From Metabacillus litoralis (GTDB taxonomy: Bacteria; Bacillota; Bacilli; Bacillales; Bacillaceae), in assembly GCF_007994985.1 (NCBI RefSeq), contig NZ_VOQF01000006.1, forward strand, positions 372,001 through 436,000: 64,000 nt of DNA, in the 5' to 3' direction. This document shows, in pieces, positions 36,971-45,970 of the stretch. Position 1 is the stretch's first letter, and each line of letters starts with the position of its first letter. A program made the translations under genes and the position numbers. Under the pieces are notes generated by a model, which was not told the origin of the DNA, searched no databases, and worked only from the letters and a program-made list of their open reading frames with translations.

Positions 36971-37408
36971 TTATCTAATAAAAGCTTTTTGTTCTGAAGA
37001 CAGCGCATCCTCCAGCCACATTGGATGCATTGTTATAAGGCCTTTGGGTAATTTAGTAACTGGAAAGAATTCTACATCCAGTGATTCCACAGGATCTACA
37101 CTAAGATGACCACCAGTGATCTTAGCAAGAAAATAAGTTGTAATAAAATGAACAACTTTTCCATTTGGATAATGAAATATCTGTGAAGTAGGATCAGAAT
37201 AAACTCCAATTAATCTTTCAATGCTAATATCATAGCCTGTTTCTTCAAACACTTCTCGTTTGGCCGCCTGTTCAACTGTCTCCCCTGGCTCAACATGTCC
37301 TGAAGGAATTCCCCATAACCCAACATCAGTTCTTTTTTGCAATAAAACTCTTCCATGTTCATCAAATATAATAACAGCTACACCTGGGTGTATTATTTTA
37401 CATTCCAC
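36971..37408 (-). CDS. Nudix hydrolase
   Basis: The 145-residue protein contains a complete Nudix box (GHVEPGETVEQAAKREVFEETGYD; residues ~37-60), which binds metal and cleaves nucleoside-diphosphate-linked compounds. The start is a GTG after AGGTGGGGAAGTGCA. Substrate unknown. The gene sits beside the RoxS-like small RNA, at the place of yizD in B. subtilis. Confidence 0.88.
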   Translation of the reverse strand: MECKIIHPGVAVIIFDEHGRVLLQKRTDVGLWGIPSGHVEPGETVEQAAKREVFEETGYDISIERLIGVYSDPTSQIFHYPNGKVVHFITTYFLAKITGGHLSVDPVESLDVEFFPVTKLPKGLITMHPMWLEDALSSEQKAFIR

Positions 37409-37572
37409 TGCACTTCCCCACCTTTTTCTTGAACAAAATGACGTGAACTAGTGATCTATTATTTATAGCATAGCAAATAAGGGATAATATATGGGAGTTT
37501 TCATTCTCTGATTGAGGTTTTAGGATAATGAATGACTTTTCATTCTCTTATTCTAGGTAAAAAGAGGATAAA

Positions 37573-37690
37573 TAAAAAACCCTATACAAGTATAGGGTCT
37601 TTTTTTATGTCTTAACGACAACAAAGGGGATGGGAGAAATTTTCACGGTCAAACAAAGGGGTAAATGTTTGTTTGTGATTAATTTCACAT
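37573..37690 (-). ncRNA. roxS: RoxS/RsaE-family small regulatory RNA
   Basis: On the minus strand a promoter is followed by GTGAAATTAATCACAAAC, then CATTTACCCCTTTGTTTGA, CCGTGAAAATTTCTCCCATC, CCCTTTGTTGTCGTTAAGAC and a terminator (ACCCTATA/TATAGGGT, T6). These C-rich words in this order match what I recall of RsaE of Staphylococcus aureus and RoxS of B. subtilis, which bind ribosome-binding sites of central-metabolism mRNAs. The place near pepF and spxH is also conserved. No gene lies immediately upstream of the terminator, so an independent RNA is the best reading. Confidence 0.88.
37579..37606 (-). terminator. Intrinsic terminator of the RoxS-like RNA
   Basis: ACCCTATA and TATAGGGT pair around a 4-base loop; T6 on the minus side and T7 on the plus side make it usable both ways. 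Confidence 0.88.
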
Positions 37691-37694
37691 CTAT

Positions 37695-37756
37695 AATATA
37701 TCAAAAATTGTCGACAAATGACAAGTGTCGAGTTATCATTTCACAAAAATGTCACA
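37695..37756 (-). promoter_or_regulatory. RoxS promoter with TGTGA repeats upstream
   Basis: On the minus strand TTGTCA and TATATT are spaced 18 bp, a near-consensus sigma-A promoter that ends about 5 bp before the RNA start. Two direct TGTGA repeats (TGTGAC and TGTGAA, 11 bp apart, 37740-37756) lie upstream, resembling ResD or Rex half-sites. B. subtilis RoxS is reported to be ResD- and Rex-controlled. Confidence 0.6.
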
Positions 37757-37828
37757 TAACAGTAAAAAGTTGAAGTAATTGATTTACTTTAAAACGAGTT
37801 GTTGAAGGGATTTTCTTTTGATCACTTA

Positions 37829-38085
37829 GTCTTGTTTTCCCCTGGCTAGAGGGTCTTTATGACCTTTTGCTTCTGCTATTGAAGGACCTCATCCACCTTA
37901 TGACGACCTTTTGCTTCCTCTTTTTTCCTGCTAATGTCCGTCATCCACTCTATGACGACCTTTTGCTTCCTCTTTTTTCCTGATAATGTCTTTCATCCAC
38001 TCTAGACGACCTTTAGCTGTGTGTCTTTCCAAGGCTAGAGGAGATCTTATCCACTACATGAACAACCTTTAACTTTTTCTTTTCC
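37829..38085 (+). repeat. Tandem ~52-bp degenerate repeats, cluster 1
   Basis: Units begin GACCTTTTGCTTC at 37861, 37905 and 37957 and GACCTTTAGC at 38008; each ends with CATCCAC(T)CTATGAC or a variant. Units 2 and 3 are nearly identical. A partial unit (CTGGCTAGAGGG) precedes. No open frame runs through, and there are no constant-size spacers, so this is not a CRISPR array. Confidence 0.75.
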
Positions 38086-38197
38086 ACACTAAACACATAA
38101 AAGTCCTTGCTTGTCTAAAAAATTACCTCAAACAAGGATAATGATATCACTTGCTTCATATAAAATATAAATAAGCACTGTTATAAGGAGGACTATT

Positions 38198-38371
38198 ATG
38201 AAGGTGATCGGAATAATTTTAGGGGCAATTATATTTTTTGGATTGTTATTTTTAAACGTATTAGGTCTTATGAATCTTGTGCCTATGTATATTACGTCGC
38301 CTTTATTGTTTATTGCGATATTCATTATCCTTTATATAGTAAACCATCGAAAAACATTTAAAGGCTTTTAG
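38198..38371 (+). CDS. Small two-helix membrane protein, unknown function
   Basis: A 57-residue frame follows AAGGAGGACTATT, a near-perfect ribosome-binding site. It encodes two hydrophobic segments (VIGIILGAIIFFGLLFLNVL and SPLLFIAIFIILYIVNH) and a short basic tail (RKTFKGF). No family recognised. It shares the terminator at 38396-38432 with convergent pepF. Confidence 0.7.
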   Translation: MKVIGIILGAIIFFGLLFLNVLGLMNLVPMYITSPLLFIAIFIILYIVNHRKTFKGF

Positions 38372-38395
38372 CACACATCACATCTAGAAGATACA

Positions 38396-38432
38396 TAAAA
38401 GGGAATGCGATGGTAACTCCGCATTCCCTTTT
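38396..38432. terminator. Bidirectional terminator between the small membrane gene and pepF
   Basis: AAAAGGGAATGCG and CGCATTCCCTTTT form a 12-13-bp stem between convergent stop codons. Confidence 0.85.
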
Positions 38433-38435
38433 ACA

Positions 38436-40364
38436 TTATGCATTTATTTTAGATAGTAATTGTTCCATTTCATTTAACTTTTCTTCAAATACTTTACAAG
38501 CTTCTTCGATTGGTGTTGAAGATGTCATATCAACTCCAGCCTTTTTTAACACTTCAATTGGGTAGTCAGAGCTACCTGCTTTTAAGAATTCAAGATAACG
38601 ATCAACAGCCGGTTGACCTTCTTCTAATATCTGATTACTTAGTGCTGTTGCTGCACTATAGCCTGTTGCATATTGATATACATAATAGTTGTAATAGAAA
38701 TGAGGTATTCTTGCCCATTCTAGACCGATTTCTTCGTCTACAACAATATCTTCACCAAAATACTTCTTGTTTAAGTCATAATAAGTTTTCGTTAATAATT
38801 CAGGTGTCAGAGGTTCACCGTCTTGTGCTTTTTGATGAATAATGTGCTCAAATTCAGCAAACATTGTTTGACGGAAAACTGTTCCTCTGAAGCCTTCAAG
38901 GAAATGATTTAGAAGATATAAACGTTTTTTCTCATCTTCTATTGTGTTCAATAAATAATGGTTCAATAGAGCTTCATTACATGTTGAAGCTACTTCAGCC
39001 ACAAATATTGAATAATTGCCATAAGGATATGGTTGTTCTTTACGCGTATAGTAGCTATGAACGGAATGACCGAATTCATGTGCTAATGTAAATAAGTTAT
39101 TCACATTATCCTGCCAGTTCATAAGGATATATGGATTTGTACCATAAGTTCCTGATGAGTATGCTCCGCTTCTTTTTCCTTTATTCTCATGAACATCTAC
39201 CCAACGGTTTTCAAAGCCTTCTTTTAAAATAGAAATATAGTCATCACCTAAAGGTTCGAGACCTTTTAAGATATAGTCTTTAGCTTCATCATAAGATACT
39301 TCCATTTTCACATCTTTAATTAGTGGAGTGTACAGATCATACATATGAACGTCATCAAGCTTTAAAACTTCTTTACGCAGCTTTACATAACGTTGTAATA
39401 AATCAAGATTATCATGAACTGTGCTGATTAGATTATCATAAACAGCTTCAGGGATATTATCACTACTTAGTGCTGCCTGTCTTGCAGAGTCATAATTACG
39501 TACCTTTGCACTGAAATTGTCTTTTTTTACTGTTCCACTTAACGTGCTTGCAAATGTGTTTTTAAAGCTACCATATTTGTCGTATACAGCTTTAAATGCT
39601 TCTTCACGTACTCTGCGGTCTTCACTTTCTAAAAAGCGAACATAACGGCCATGTGTGATTTCTACTTCTTCCCCATTTTCGTCTTTTATCGTCGGGAATG
39701 TTAAGTCTGCATTATTTAACATACCAAATGTATTACTAGATGAACCTAGTACTTCTGAAGCTTCAGCTAAAAGCTCTTCTTTTTCAGCAGATAATACATG
39801 TGGTCTTTGACGGTTGATTTCATCAATTGCATGTTCATAGAGCTTTAATCCCTTGTTTTCTTCTACGAAATTTTTAATCTTTGTTTCATCAATCGCTAAG
39901 ATTTCTGGAACAATATATGAACTTAAGCTCGCAGCTTGTGTATATAAGTTTCTTGCACGATCATTTAATGCCTGATATGTAGAGTTTGTTGTGTCTTGAT
40001 CATATCTCATATGTGCGTAAGTATATAATTTGCCTAAACGCTCCATCACTTCATCCTGATAAGTAAGCGCGTCTAACAATGTGTTCGCACTTTCATCAAG
40101 CTTTCCTTTGTATTCAGCTAATTTAGGTAAAGAAGCTTTCACTTCTTCATATTCTTTCTCCCATGCTTCATCAGATGAAAAAATATCTTCTAATCTCCAA
40201 GTATCCTCGGTTTTAATTTCATTTCTAGAAGGTAATTTTTTCACAGCAGTTTGTTCTGACATTTCTCTTCCCCCTTTTGAAATATTTGCAAATGCGGAGC
40301 TCGAATTCATTGAATGAATAATGGTAAATACTGTGATGAGTAATAAAATTTTATTGTGCTTCAT
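38436..40364 (-). CDS. pepF: PepF, oligoendopeptidase F (M3B) with an upstream signal-peptide start
   Basis: The metallopeptidase core (TLAHEFGHSVHSYYT, HExxH, followed by AEVASTCNEALL) and the EIG..WARIPHFYYNYYVYQYATG block identify M3B oligoendopeptidase F. From ATG 40364 the product is 642 residues and starts with a basic and hydrophobic signal-like segment (KHNKILLLITVFTIIHSM) ending AFA. A second ATG at 40262, preceded by AAAGGGGGAAGAGAA, gives a 608-residue cytosolic form (MSEQTAVKKLPSRNEI) of usual PepF length. Both starts have good sites. It corresponds to B. subtilis YjbG. Confidence 0.92.
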   Translation of the reverse strand: MKHNKILLLITVFTIIHSMNSSSAFANISKGGREMSEQTAVKKLPSRNEIKTEDTWRLEDIFSSDEAWEKEYEEVKASLPKLAEYKGKLDESANTLLDALTYQDEVMERLGKLYTYAHMRYDQDTTNSTYQALNDRARNLYTQAASLSSYIVPEILAIDETKIKNFVEENKGLKLYEHAIDEINRQRPHVLSAEKEELLAEASEVLGSSSNTFGMLNNADLTFPTIKDENGEEVEITHGRYVRFLESEDRRVREEAFKAVYDKYGSFKNTFASTLSGTVKKDNFSAKVRNYDSARQAALSSDNIPEAVYDNLISTVHDNLDLLQRYVKLRKEVLKLDDVHMYDLYTPLIKDVKMEVSYDEAKDYILKGLEPLGDDYISILKEGFENRWVDVHENKGKRSGAYSSGTYGTNPYILMNWQDNVNNLFTLAHEFGHSVHSYYTRKEQPYPYGNYSIFVAEVASTCNEALLNHYLLNTIEDEKKRLYLLNHFLEGFRGTVFRQTMFAEFEHIIHQKAQDGEPLTPELLTKTYYDLNKKYFGEDIVVDEEIGLEWARIPHFYYNYYVYQYATGYSAATALSNQILEEGQPAVDRYLEFLKAGSSDYPIEVLKKAGVDMTSSTPIEEACKVFEEKLNEMEQLLSKINA

Positions 40365-40399
40365 ATCCTTCCTCCTTGATTTCTTTCTCCGCATGAATT

Positions 40400-40573
40400 T
40401 TAAAAATCTTGCTCGGTAAAATCAAATGGATTGATTGAAGGATATGAACTTTCATCACTACCTCTATCTTCACCCTGCACAGCTTCTTTTGTCAAATAGT
40501 AAGCCGTAGCACCTACTCCTAACATGGATGCAGTCAAAAGAAGAGTATTACGTTTACGTTTCTTATTAAACAT
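40400..40573 (-). CDS. Small one-helix protein between pepF and coiA, unknown function
   Basis: A 57-residue product has a basic start (FNKKRKRN), one hydrophobic segment (TLLLTASMLGVGATAYYLT) and an acidic tail ending PFDFTEQDF. AGAGGTGATCAT precedes the ATG at 40573; a longer frame from 40678 runs into the coiA end and lacks a site. The plan is like the protein at 1103-1378. No family known to me. Confidence 0.65.
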   Translation of the reverse strand: MFNKKRKRNTLLLTASMLGVGATAYYLTKEAVQGEDRGSDESSYPSINPFDFTEQDF

Positions 40574-40640
40574 ATGATCACCTCTTGTTGTTAATATCTC
40601 CCTATTAATTTGTTCAAAAAAATATTTGTTATTCATTTGT

Positions 40641-41837
40641 CTATAACAACTTGAATTTAGACAATAATTCCTGATCACTTTTTAAAAGATCTTCGGTTTT
40701 ACTTTTCCACACCATGTGTTTTTCCTTAATAAATGTATTTGTATCGCTTCTTTTGATGATAGACATTTGACATAGCTTCAGTAAATAGCTTTTGATCACA
40801 TAGGAGTAATGAAGATTTTTATGCAGCAAACGTCTAATCGTTATTAGCCCCGCTTGTATTTTAGTATCGATAAAAAAATACACATCACGAAAGCTAAAAT
40901 GAGCTCCTAACCTAAGTTGATCAATAAAAATCAATATCCAGCTCTGCCAGATAAAAACGGGTGACTCTATCAAGTAGTTTGTAGCTAGTGGAAGAAATGC
41001 CAGCGTTGGTAAAGAGGAAAGCGGCAGCTGCTTTGTTTTATACAAAAAGATATTTAATGCATGTGTTTGCTTTGTTTTAAGTTGTGAGGAGTGAAGACGG
41101 AAGCTCTTTATTTTATTAACCCATGCTTGGATAAGCTGTTCAGTAGGATACATGTCACGAAATAGCTGGGGTAAAGAAACTCTATGCAGTGGAGTGTGTG
41201 TTGCTTGTGCAATGATTGATCTTTGGGAGAAAGGCATAATATTATGTAGCATAATAAGCATTTTCTGTTCAGAACAATATGCAATAATAGTAGGCGGTTT
41301 GTTTTGCTTATGAATATGTACAAATAGCCATTGAAAGCCTGTTAATTGAAATGAGAGAGAGCCTGTTCTTTTAATAGAATTGGCTCCTAGTATCCATAAA
41401 TCATCAATCCCTGCTTTTTGAAATTCTCTTGATCTTTTCGTAATCAGCTGATGATCTATTTTGGCGCATTGAAATTCTATAGCTATTTGCTTTTGTTGAT
41501 GTATGATCAAAAGATCTGGTCTTTGTTTTATGCTCTCTAAAAAGTATTCAAGCTTAACTGAAGAAATAGAGTCTTGTTTATCTAACCAATGAAACAAATC
41601 ATACTTACCTTTACGGTGGTACTCACTTTCAGCACTACTTTCTAATAATGAACAACCAGTTAATTTCTTATGAGCAAAATGTGATGTGATCACCGTACCA
41701 ATTTTCAAATCTAATTCACTAGAACATACAGGGCAAATAAACCGAGATCTTCCCCTCAGTTGTTTTAATTTAGCGTGTGACCATTTTTTCTCAGCAAGAT
41801 TCACTTTGTTACCATCTTGATCGAGTGCAATAAACAC
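40641..41837 (-). CDS. coiA: CoiA, competence protein (nuclease-like)
   Basis: The 398-residue protein starts with a Cys/His module (FICPVC ... G ... HFAHKKLTGC), followed by the CoiA nuclease-like core: QRPDLLIIHQQKQIAIEFQCAKI (D...ExQ of a restriction-endonuclease-like fold). CoiA (YjbF) is needed for recombination of incoming single-stranded DNA in transformation. The start is a GTG after GGGAGGAGATTAA. Position between mecA and pepF is conserved, although cls and a repeat copy now intervene. Confidence 0.9.
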   Translation of the reverse strand: MFIALDQDGNKVNLAEKKWSHAKLKQLRGRSRFICPVCSSELDLKIGTVITSHFAHKKLTGCSLLESSAESEYHRKGKYDLFHWLDKQDSISSVKLEYFLESIKQRPDLLIIHQQKQIAIEFQCAKIDHQLITKRSREFQKAGIDDLWILGANSIKRTGSLSFQLTGFQWLFVHIHKQNKPPTIIAYCSEQKMLIMLHNIMPFSQRSIIAQATHTPLHRVSLPQLFRDMYPTEQLIQAWVNKIKSFRLHSSQLKTKQTHALNIFLYKTKQLPLSSLPTLAFLPLATNYLIESPVFIWQSWILIFIDQLRLGAHFSFRDVYFFIDTKIQAGLITIRRLLHKNLHYSYVIKSYLLKLCQMSIIKRSDTNTFIKEKHMVWKSKTEDLLKSDQELLSKFKLL

Positions 41838-41973
41838 TTAATCTCCTCCCTTCATTTCTTTTATTATCTTGATTTCTTTCAATTAATCAAAACATTAAAA
41901 ATGAAAGTTGAGGTGACTAAATTAAATTTTGGTAAAAAAAGCGTTTCCTTTTTGAAAATCAATAAAGGCAAAT

Positions 41974-42316
41974 GAGGCTGGGATATAAGTATTTAAGTTA
42001 ATGAAAAACATGAATTATTAGGTGATATATCAATTAATCATTCGCCTAATAGTCCGGGTTTTTATTTGCTGTCATCAATAGATTTTTTGTTTTTGCATAC
42101 TAATTCTAAGAACTAGTGGAATGGAGCGGAAGACACTCGGGCACCTACTTAGAATTGAGGAAAGGCTGAGACCCCGCAGGCATGCCGAGGAGGCTCAGCT
42201 TCCTCCCCGGCGAATGGAGTGTCTGCAGCGCAATGGAACGAACTTGTTTCTTTCAGCTTAATGAATTTAGATTTATTCGTCTTTCTGTATAAGTTCTTCA
42301 CTGATGTCCTAACCTC
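41974..42316 (+). repeat. 345-bp MITE-like element, copy B
   Basis: This closely matches copy A over its full length. The ends are GAGGCTGGGATATAAG and the complement of GAGGTTAGGACATCAG, more decayed than in copy A. It lies between the coiA start and the cls end and probably supplies the cls terminator through its CCTAATAGTCCGGGTTTTT hairpin only in the other direction. Confidence 0.82.
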
Positions 42317-42328
42317 TACCACTCTCTT

Positions 42329-43840
42329 CTAAAGCATTGGTGACATTAACCGGGCAGTTGATTCAAATAGCTTCTTCATGATTGACCTTTTGGAAAACTC
42401 ATCCATAATAATTTCCCTAGATTCATCAATGTCCTTTATATACTCATTAACCAATGTTTGTGTACTTCCTGTTCGATACAGAAAAGCATTCACCTCGAAA
42501 TTCAAATGAAAGCTTCTCATATCCATATTAGCGGTACCGATTGAAGCCAGCTCATAATCCACAATCACAATTTTACTATGCATAAATCCTTTTTCGTATT
42601 CATAAACCTTTGCACCAGCATCAAGGAGCTCTGGAAAATATGACCTTGAAGCATAGTATACAATCTTCTTATCAGGTCTTTTGGGCACCATTAATCGAAC
42701 ATCAATTCCACTAAGTGCCGCAACCTTTAGTGCACTTAAGATATCTTCATCAGGAACAAAATAGGGAGATGCAATCCAGACTGATTCTTTAGCGGAAACA
42801 ATCATTGAGAAGAATAAATTCTTAATCACATCCCACTTATTATCTGGACCTCCAGCTATTAGCTGAACACCTCCAGTTTCCTCTATTTCTGCAGCTGGTG
42901 AAGATAAATATGTATCAGATAAAAGCTTCTTATCTGTCATATAGTACCAATCTTGTAAAAAAATCATTTGAAGAGTTCTTACAGCCTCACCTTTAACTAG
43001 TAAGTGGGTATCACGCCAATAACCAAAATAACTGTCTTTACCAAGATACTCATCACCAACATTTAAGCCACCTACAAAACCAACTGACCCATCAATAACA
43101 ATGATCTTCCGATGATTACGAAAGTTAATTTTGTTATTTAAAAACGGAATTTTCACAGGTAAAAAAGATACTGTTTCAATTCCAGCCTTTTTCATATCTT
43201 TTATAAAATCTTTAGAAAGCTTCCAACATCCAACAGCATCATATAAAAATCTAACCTCAACACCAGCTTTTGCTTTTTCAATTAAAAGATTTTTCAGCTG
43301 TTGTCCAACTTCATCATTTCTAACAATATAATATTCAAGATGAATATGATGCTTCGCTCTCTTTAACTCCTGAAAAATATGTTCAAAAGTCTCATTTCCA
43401 TCAGTGAGTGCTTTTGTTTTTGTAGCAAATGATATTGGACTATGCCCTAACCGATGTGCTAGCTTAAATAATAATTGCTGGTGATTGCCCATATGATTTA
43501 TTTTATCTTGATATGAGCTTTGATTACCTTCAATTTCTAAAAAAGCCTTTTCATCCGTTAATGCTTTCTTTTCAAATAATCTTCTCTTCTTAATGTTTCT
43601 CCCAAAAAATAAATAAAAGAAAAAACCTACCAGTGGAAATCCACCAAGTACAACCAACCATGTGATTGTATGTGAGGGATGACGATTTTCAAGAAAGATA
43701 ACAATACAGATAAAGATAATAGACAGCGTAAAAAGTACACTGAATGTACCAACAATCCAATCTCCCCATAGGTTTTTTGTTATTAAAATAATGGAAGCAA
43801 TTACTGTAATAAATAATAGTAAACGGAATGTATACCTCAT
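42329..43840 (-). CDS. cls: Cardiolipin synthase
   Basis: The 503-residue phospholipase-D family enzyme joins two phosphatidylglycerol molecules. Two N-terminal helices (residues ~1-55) precede two catalytic HKD motifs: NHRKIIVIDGSVGFVGGLN (~residue 237) and MHSKIVIVDYELASIGTANMD (~418). The C-terminus (LFESTARLMSPML) is typical. Length is usual for ClsA. It stands alone between mecA and coiA, where B. subtilis has no cls. Confidence 0.94.
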   Translation of the reverse strand: MRYTFRLLLFITVIASIILITKNLWGDWIVGTFSVLFTLSIIFICIVIFLENRHPSHTITWLVVLGGFPLVGFFFYLFFGRNIKKRRLFEKKALTDEKAFLEIEGNQSSYQDKINHMGNHQQLLFKLAHRLGHSPISFATKTKALTDGNETFEHIFQELKRAKHHIHLEYYIVRNDEVGQQLKNLLIEKAKAGVEVRFLYDAVGCWKLSKDFIKDMKKAGIETVSFLPVKIPFLNNKINFRNHRKIIVIDGSVGFVGGLNVGDEYLGKDSYFGYWRDTHLLVKGEAVRTLQMIFLQDWYYMTDKKLLSDTYLSSPAAEIEETGGVQLIAGGPDNKWDVIKNLFFSMIVSAKESVWIASPYFVPDEDILSALKVAALSGIDVRLMVPKRPDKKIVYYASRSYFPELLDAGAKVYEYEKGFMHSKIVIVDYELASIGTANMDMRSFHLNFEVNAFLYRTGSTQTLVNEYIKDIDESREIIMDEFSKRSIMKKLFESTARLMSPML

Positions 43841-44185
43841 ACTTTTTCACCTTACTTTATTTTTAGTCTTACTTCCCTTTTTATCTCTTGCTTAAACTTT
43901 GCTGCATTTAACACATCAAAGTAGACAGCACAGTATAAAGCATGGTGATATTCTTTTTTCACATTCTAGAACCTCTTATCTAAAATTACTATTTCCATCA
44001 CATTAGGTTTATTAAATAGACCTTATTTATGGAATTTTGTCCTCGGATTGTAAATAACAATAATATTTCCCATGTTCAAAAAAAAATACCGATTCATTTA
44101 GAAATCGGCTATAGTATAAAGTATATTTATTTTATTGAAAACTTTTTTTCGTTTTTGATTACTCTGCAAAAGTCTCACAAATATA
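43841..44185. other. mecA to cls intergenic region
   Basis: Holds the mecA terminator at 44078-44108; otherwise AT-rich with no gene seen. The cls promoter should lie in the lower half on the minus strand. Confidence 0.5.
44078..44108 (-). terminator. Intrinsic terminator after mecA
   Basis: On the minus strand CCGATT (loop TCTAAATG) AATCGG is followed by TA and T9. Confidence 0.85.
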
Positions 44186-44857
44186 TTACGAAAAATGTTT
44201 CTTAATTATAGTTAGTGCATGGTCTTTTGCAATTAAATTACCATACTCCTCAAGACGATGAATCGTTACTCTTGATTCCTGTCCGTATTCAAGGATAATA
44301 CTTAATGTATTTTCAATTTCCTCATCACTAACTTCATCTTCAAACTCTACATAAACATAGTAGTTTTTATCTAGAGAATATAAATGATTCGTCATACCAC
44401 CTAACAACGAATATTTAGATAGAGAAATAACATTTTCAAAATCATTAAATTTAATAACAAATTGAAGCTGTTGCTCTAACTCTTCTATTTGTTCATCCTT
44501 CGAATCACTGGATTTATTAAAATGGTGATCTAACAAGGATTCAATATTTTCATCAACCGGAAGCTCTTTCAACTTTTCATCTGAAATTGGAAGCTCGAGC
44601 TTTTGGCCATCCTTTGAAACCTGTGCCTTTGTTACAATAACCTCAAGACCTTTATCTAGTGCTTGAACTTGAATCCAGAGTGGACCTTCAACCATGAACT
44701 CTTCCTCTTCATGTACTTCATCCATCATTTCCCAGAAAAGTTCTTCACTTCGATCTCGATTGTACCAAATTTCCTCACGATCAAATCCACGCTCTTCTAT
44801 ATCCATATACGAAATATAAAACTTTACAGTATTATCGTTAATACGTTCGATTTCCAT
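44186..44857 (-). CDS. mecA: MecA, ClpC adaptor and competence regulator
   Basis: The 223-residue protein has the MecA layout: an N-terminal domain starting MEIERINDNTVKFYISYMDIEERGFDREEIWYNR (substrate binding), a variable acidic linker (about 100-125), and a C-terminal ClpC-binding domain (LQFVIKFNDFENVISLSK ... YYVYVEFEDE). It brings ComK and other substrates to ClpCP in B. subtilis. Monocistronic with its own terminator. Confidence 0.95.
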   Translation of the reverse strand: MEIERINDNTVKFYISYMDIEERGFDREEIWYNRDRSEELFWEMMDEVHEEEEFMVEGPLWIQVQALDKGLEVIVTKAQVSKDGQKLELPISDEKLKELPVDENIESLLDHHFNKSSDSKDEQIEELEQQLQFVIKFNDFENVISLSKYSLLGGMTNHLYSLDKNYYVYVEFEDEVSDEEIENTLSIILEYGQESRVTIHRLEEYGNLIAKDHALTIIKKHFS

Positions 44858-45196
44858 TTCTCAACCTTCCCTTCTGTATAAGATGTTGAAGGGACAACCC
44901 CCTCTAAAAGGTAGTTGTACTTTACTACACTTTACCCAAACATGTAAAGATTTAATCAATGGTAAAGTGAGTTTCAGCATCCCTAAATAGTAGATCATCT
45001 GCTGAGCTATTAAAAAACCTTCAAGTATGAAGCAATCTTGTACTCCTATTTTATGATAAAAAGGTCGTAAATGAAATAAAAAAACTCTGAATTTATAAAA
45101 ACAGTTGTTTTACCTATATGAATTCTCCATCATAATTTATGATTACTCTCATATAATTGTACGAGCAGTGAAAAAGCTGAAAGAGGGTATAACTTT
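44858..45196. other. Divergent promoter region of mecA and the TerC-family gene
   Basis: No gene or recognised riboswitch. A TATAAT word at 45153-45158 could be the -10 of the TerC-family gene, without a good -35. I looked for a yybP-ykoY manganese motif and did not see one. Confidence 0.35.
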
Positions 45197-45871
45197 ATGG
45201 AACAAGATTTCTTACTATCACTATTAGTCATTATAGGAATTGATCTCGTGCTTGGCGCAGATAATGCAGTTGTAATCGCAATGGCATGTCGAAATTTACC
45301 TGTTATTCAGCGGAACAAAGCAATTATTTTTGGTACTGTACTCGCAATTATTATAAGAATCCTCATTACTTTAATTGCTGTGTATTTATTAAATGTCCCA
45401 TTTTTACAGCTAATCGGAGGGATTTTCCTTCTATATATTGCTTTCCATCTCATTGTAGGAAAAGACGATGATTCTAATAAAATAAAAAGTCACTCTTCTT
45501 TATGGAAAGCTGTACAAACCATTGTTGTAGCAGATTTATTAATGGGCTTTGATAACGTAGTTGCCGTAGCTGGAGCCGCACAGGGGCACATGTTACTTGT
45601 TGCTATAGGTTTATTCATCTCAATTCCAATTATTATTTGGGGAAGTAAATTGATCCTTGTATTATTAACAAAATATCCTATTCTGATATATGTTGGAGGA
45701 GGCTTATTATCATTTACTGCAGGGAAGATGATGGTAGGTGAGAATAAACTACAGTCATTATTTATGACACATCAATACTTAGCATATAGTTTACCATTTT
45801 TAACAACAGCATTTGTGCTTTTGGCAGGTATTCTATATCACCAACTAATAAATCTACAAACAAATAAATAA
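45197..45871 (+). CDS. yjbE: YjbE-like TerC-family membrane protein
   Basis: The 224-residue protein has about seven helices with the TerC signatures IDLVLGADNAVVIAMACRNLP and VADLLMGFDNVVAVAGAAQGH. Acidic residues in these motifs bind metal in the family; B. subtilis TerC proteins help metalate exported enzymes with Mn2+. AAAGAGGGTATAACTTT precedes the ATG. Position next to spxA and mecA matches yjbE. Confidence 0.88.
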   Translation: MEQDFLLSLLVIIGIDLVLGADNAVVIAMACRNLPVIQRNKAIIFGTVLAIIIRILITLIAVYLLNVPFLQLIGGIFLLYIAFHLIVGKDDDSNKIKSHSSLWKAVQTIVVADLLMGFDNVVAVAGAAQGHMLLVAIGLFISIPIIIWGSKLILVLLTKYPILIYVGGGLLSFTAGKMMVGENKLQSLFMTHQYLAYSLPFLTTAFVLLAGILYHQLINLQTNK

Positions 45872-45928
45872 ACACATAATACTTAATGACTTCAGCCCTT
45901 TTCCAAATAAGAAACTATATAAAATATG

Positions 45929-45966
45929 AAAAAGGCAGACTCTTTTATAAGAATTTGCCTTTTCTA
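45929..45966. terminator. Bidirectional terminator between yjbE and spxA
   Basis: AAAAGGCA and TGCCTTTT pair across a longer, partly paired loop between convergent stop codons. Confidence 0.65.
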
Positions 45967-45970
45967 CTAG

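Noticed and set aside
37829-38085. CRISPR-like array
   Set aside because: Units are direct tandem copies with drifting sequence and no constant repeat separated by unique spacers; no cas genes are in the window.
45000-45196. yybP-ykoY manganese riboswitch upstream of the TerC-family gene
   Set aside because: The conserved GGGGAGTA and paired-loop words are not found.
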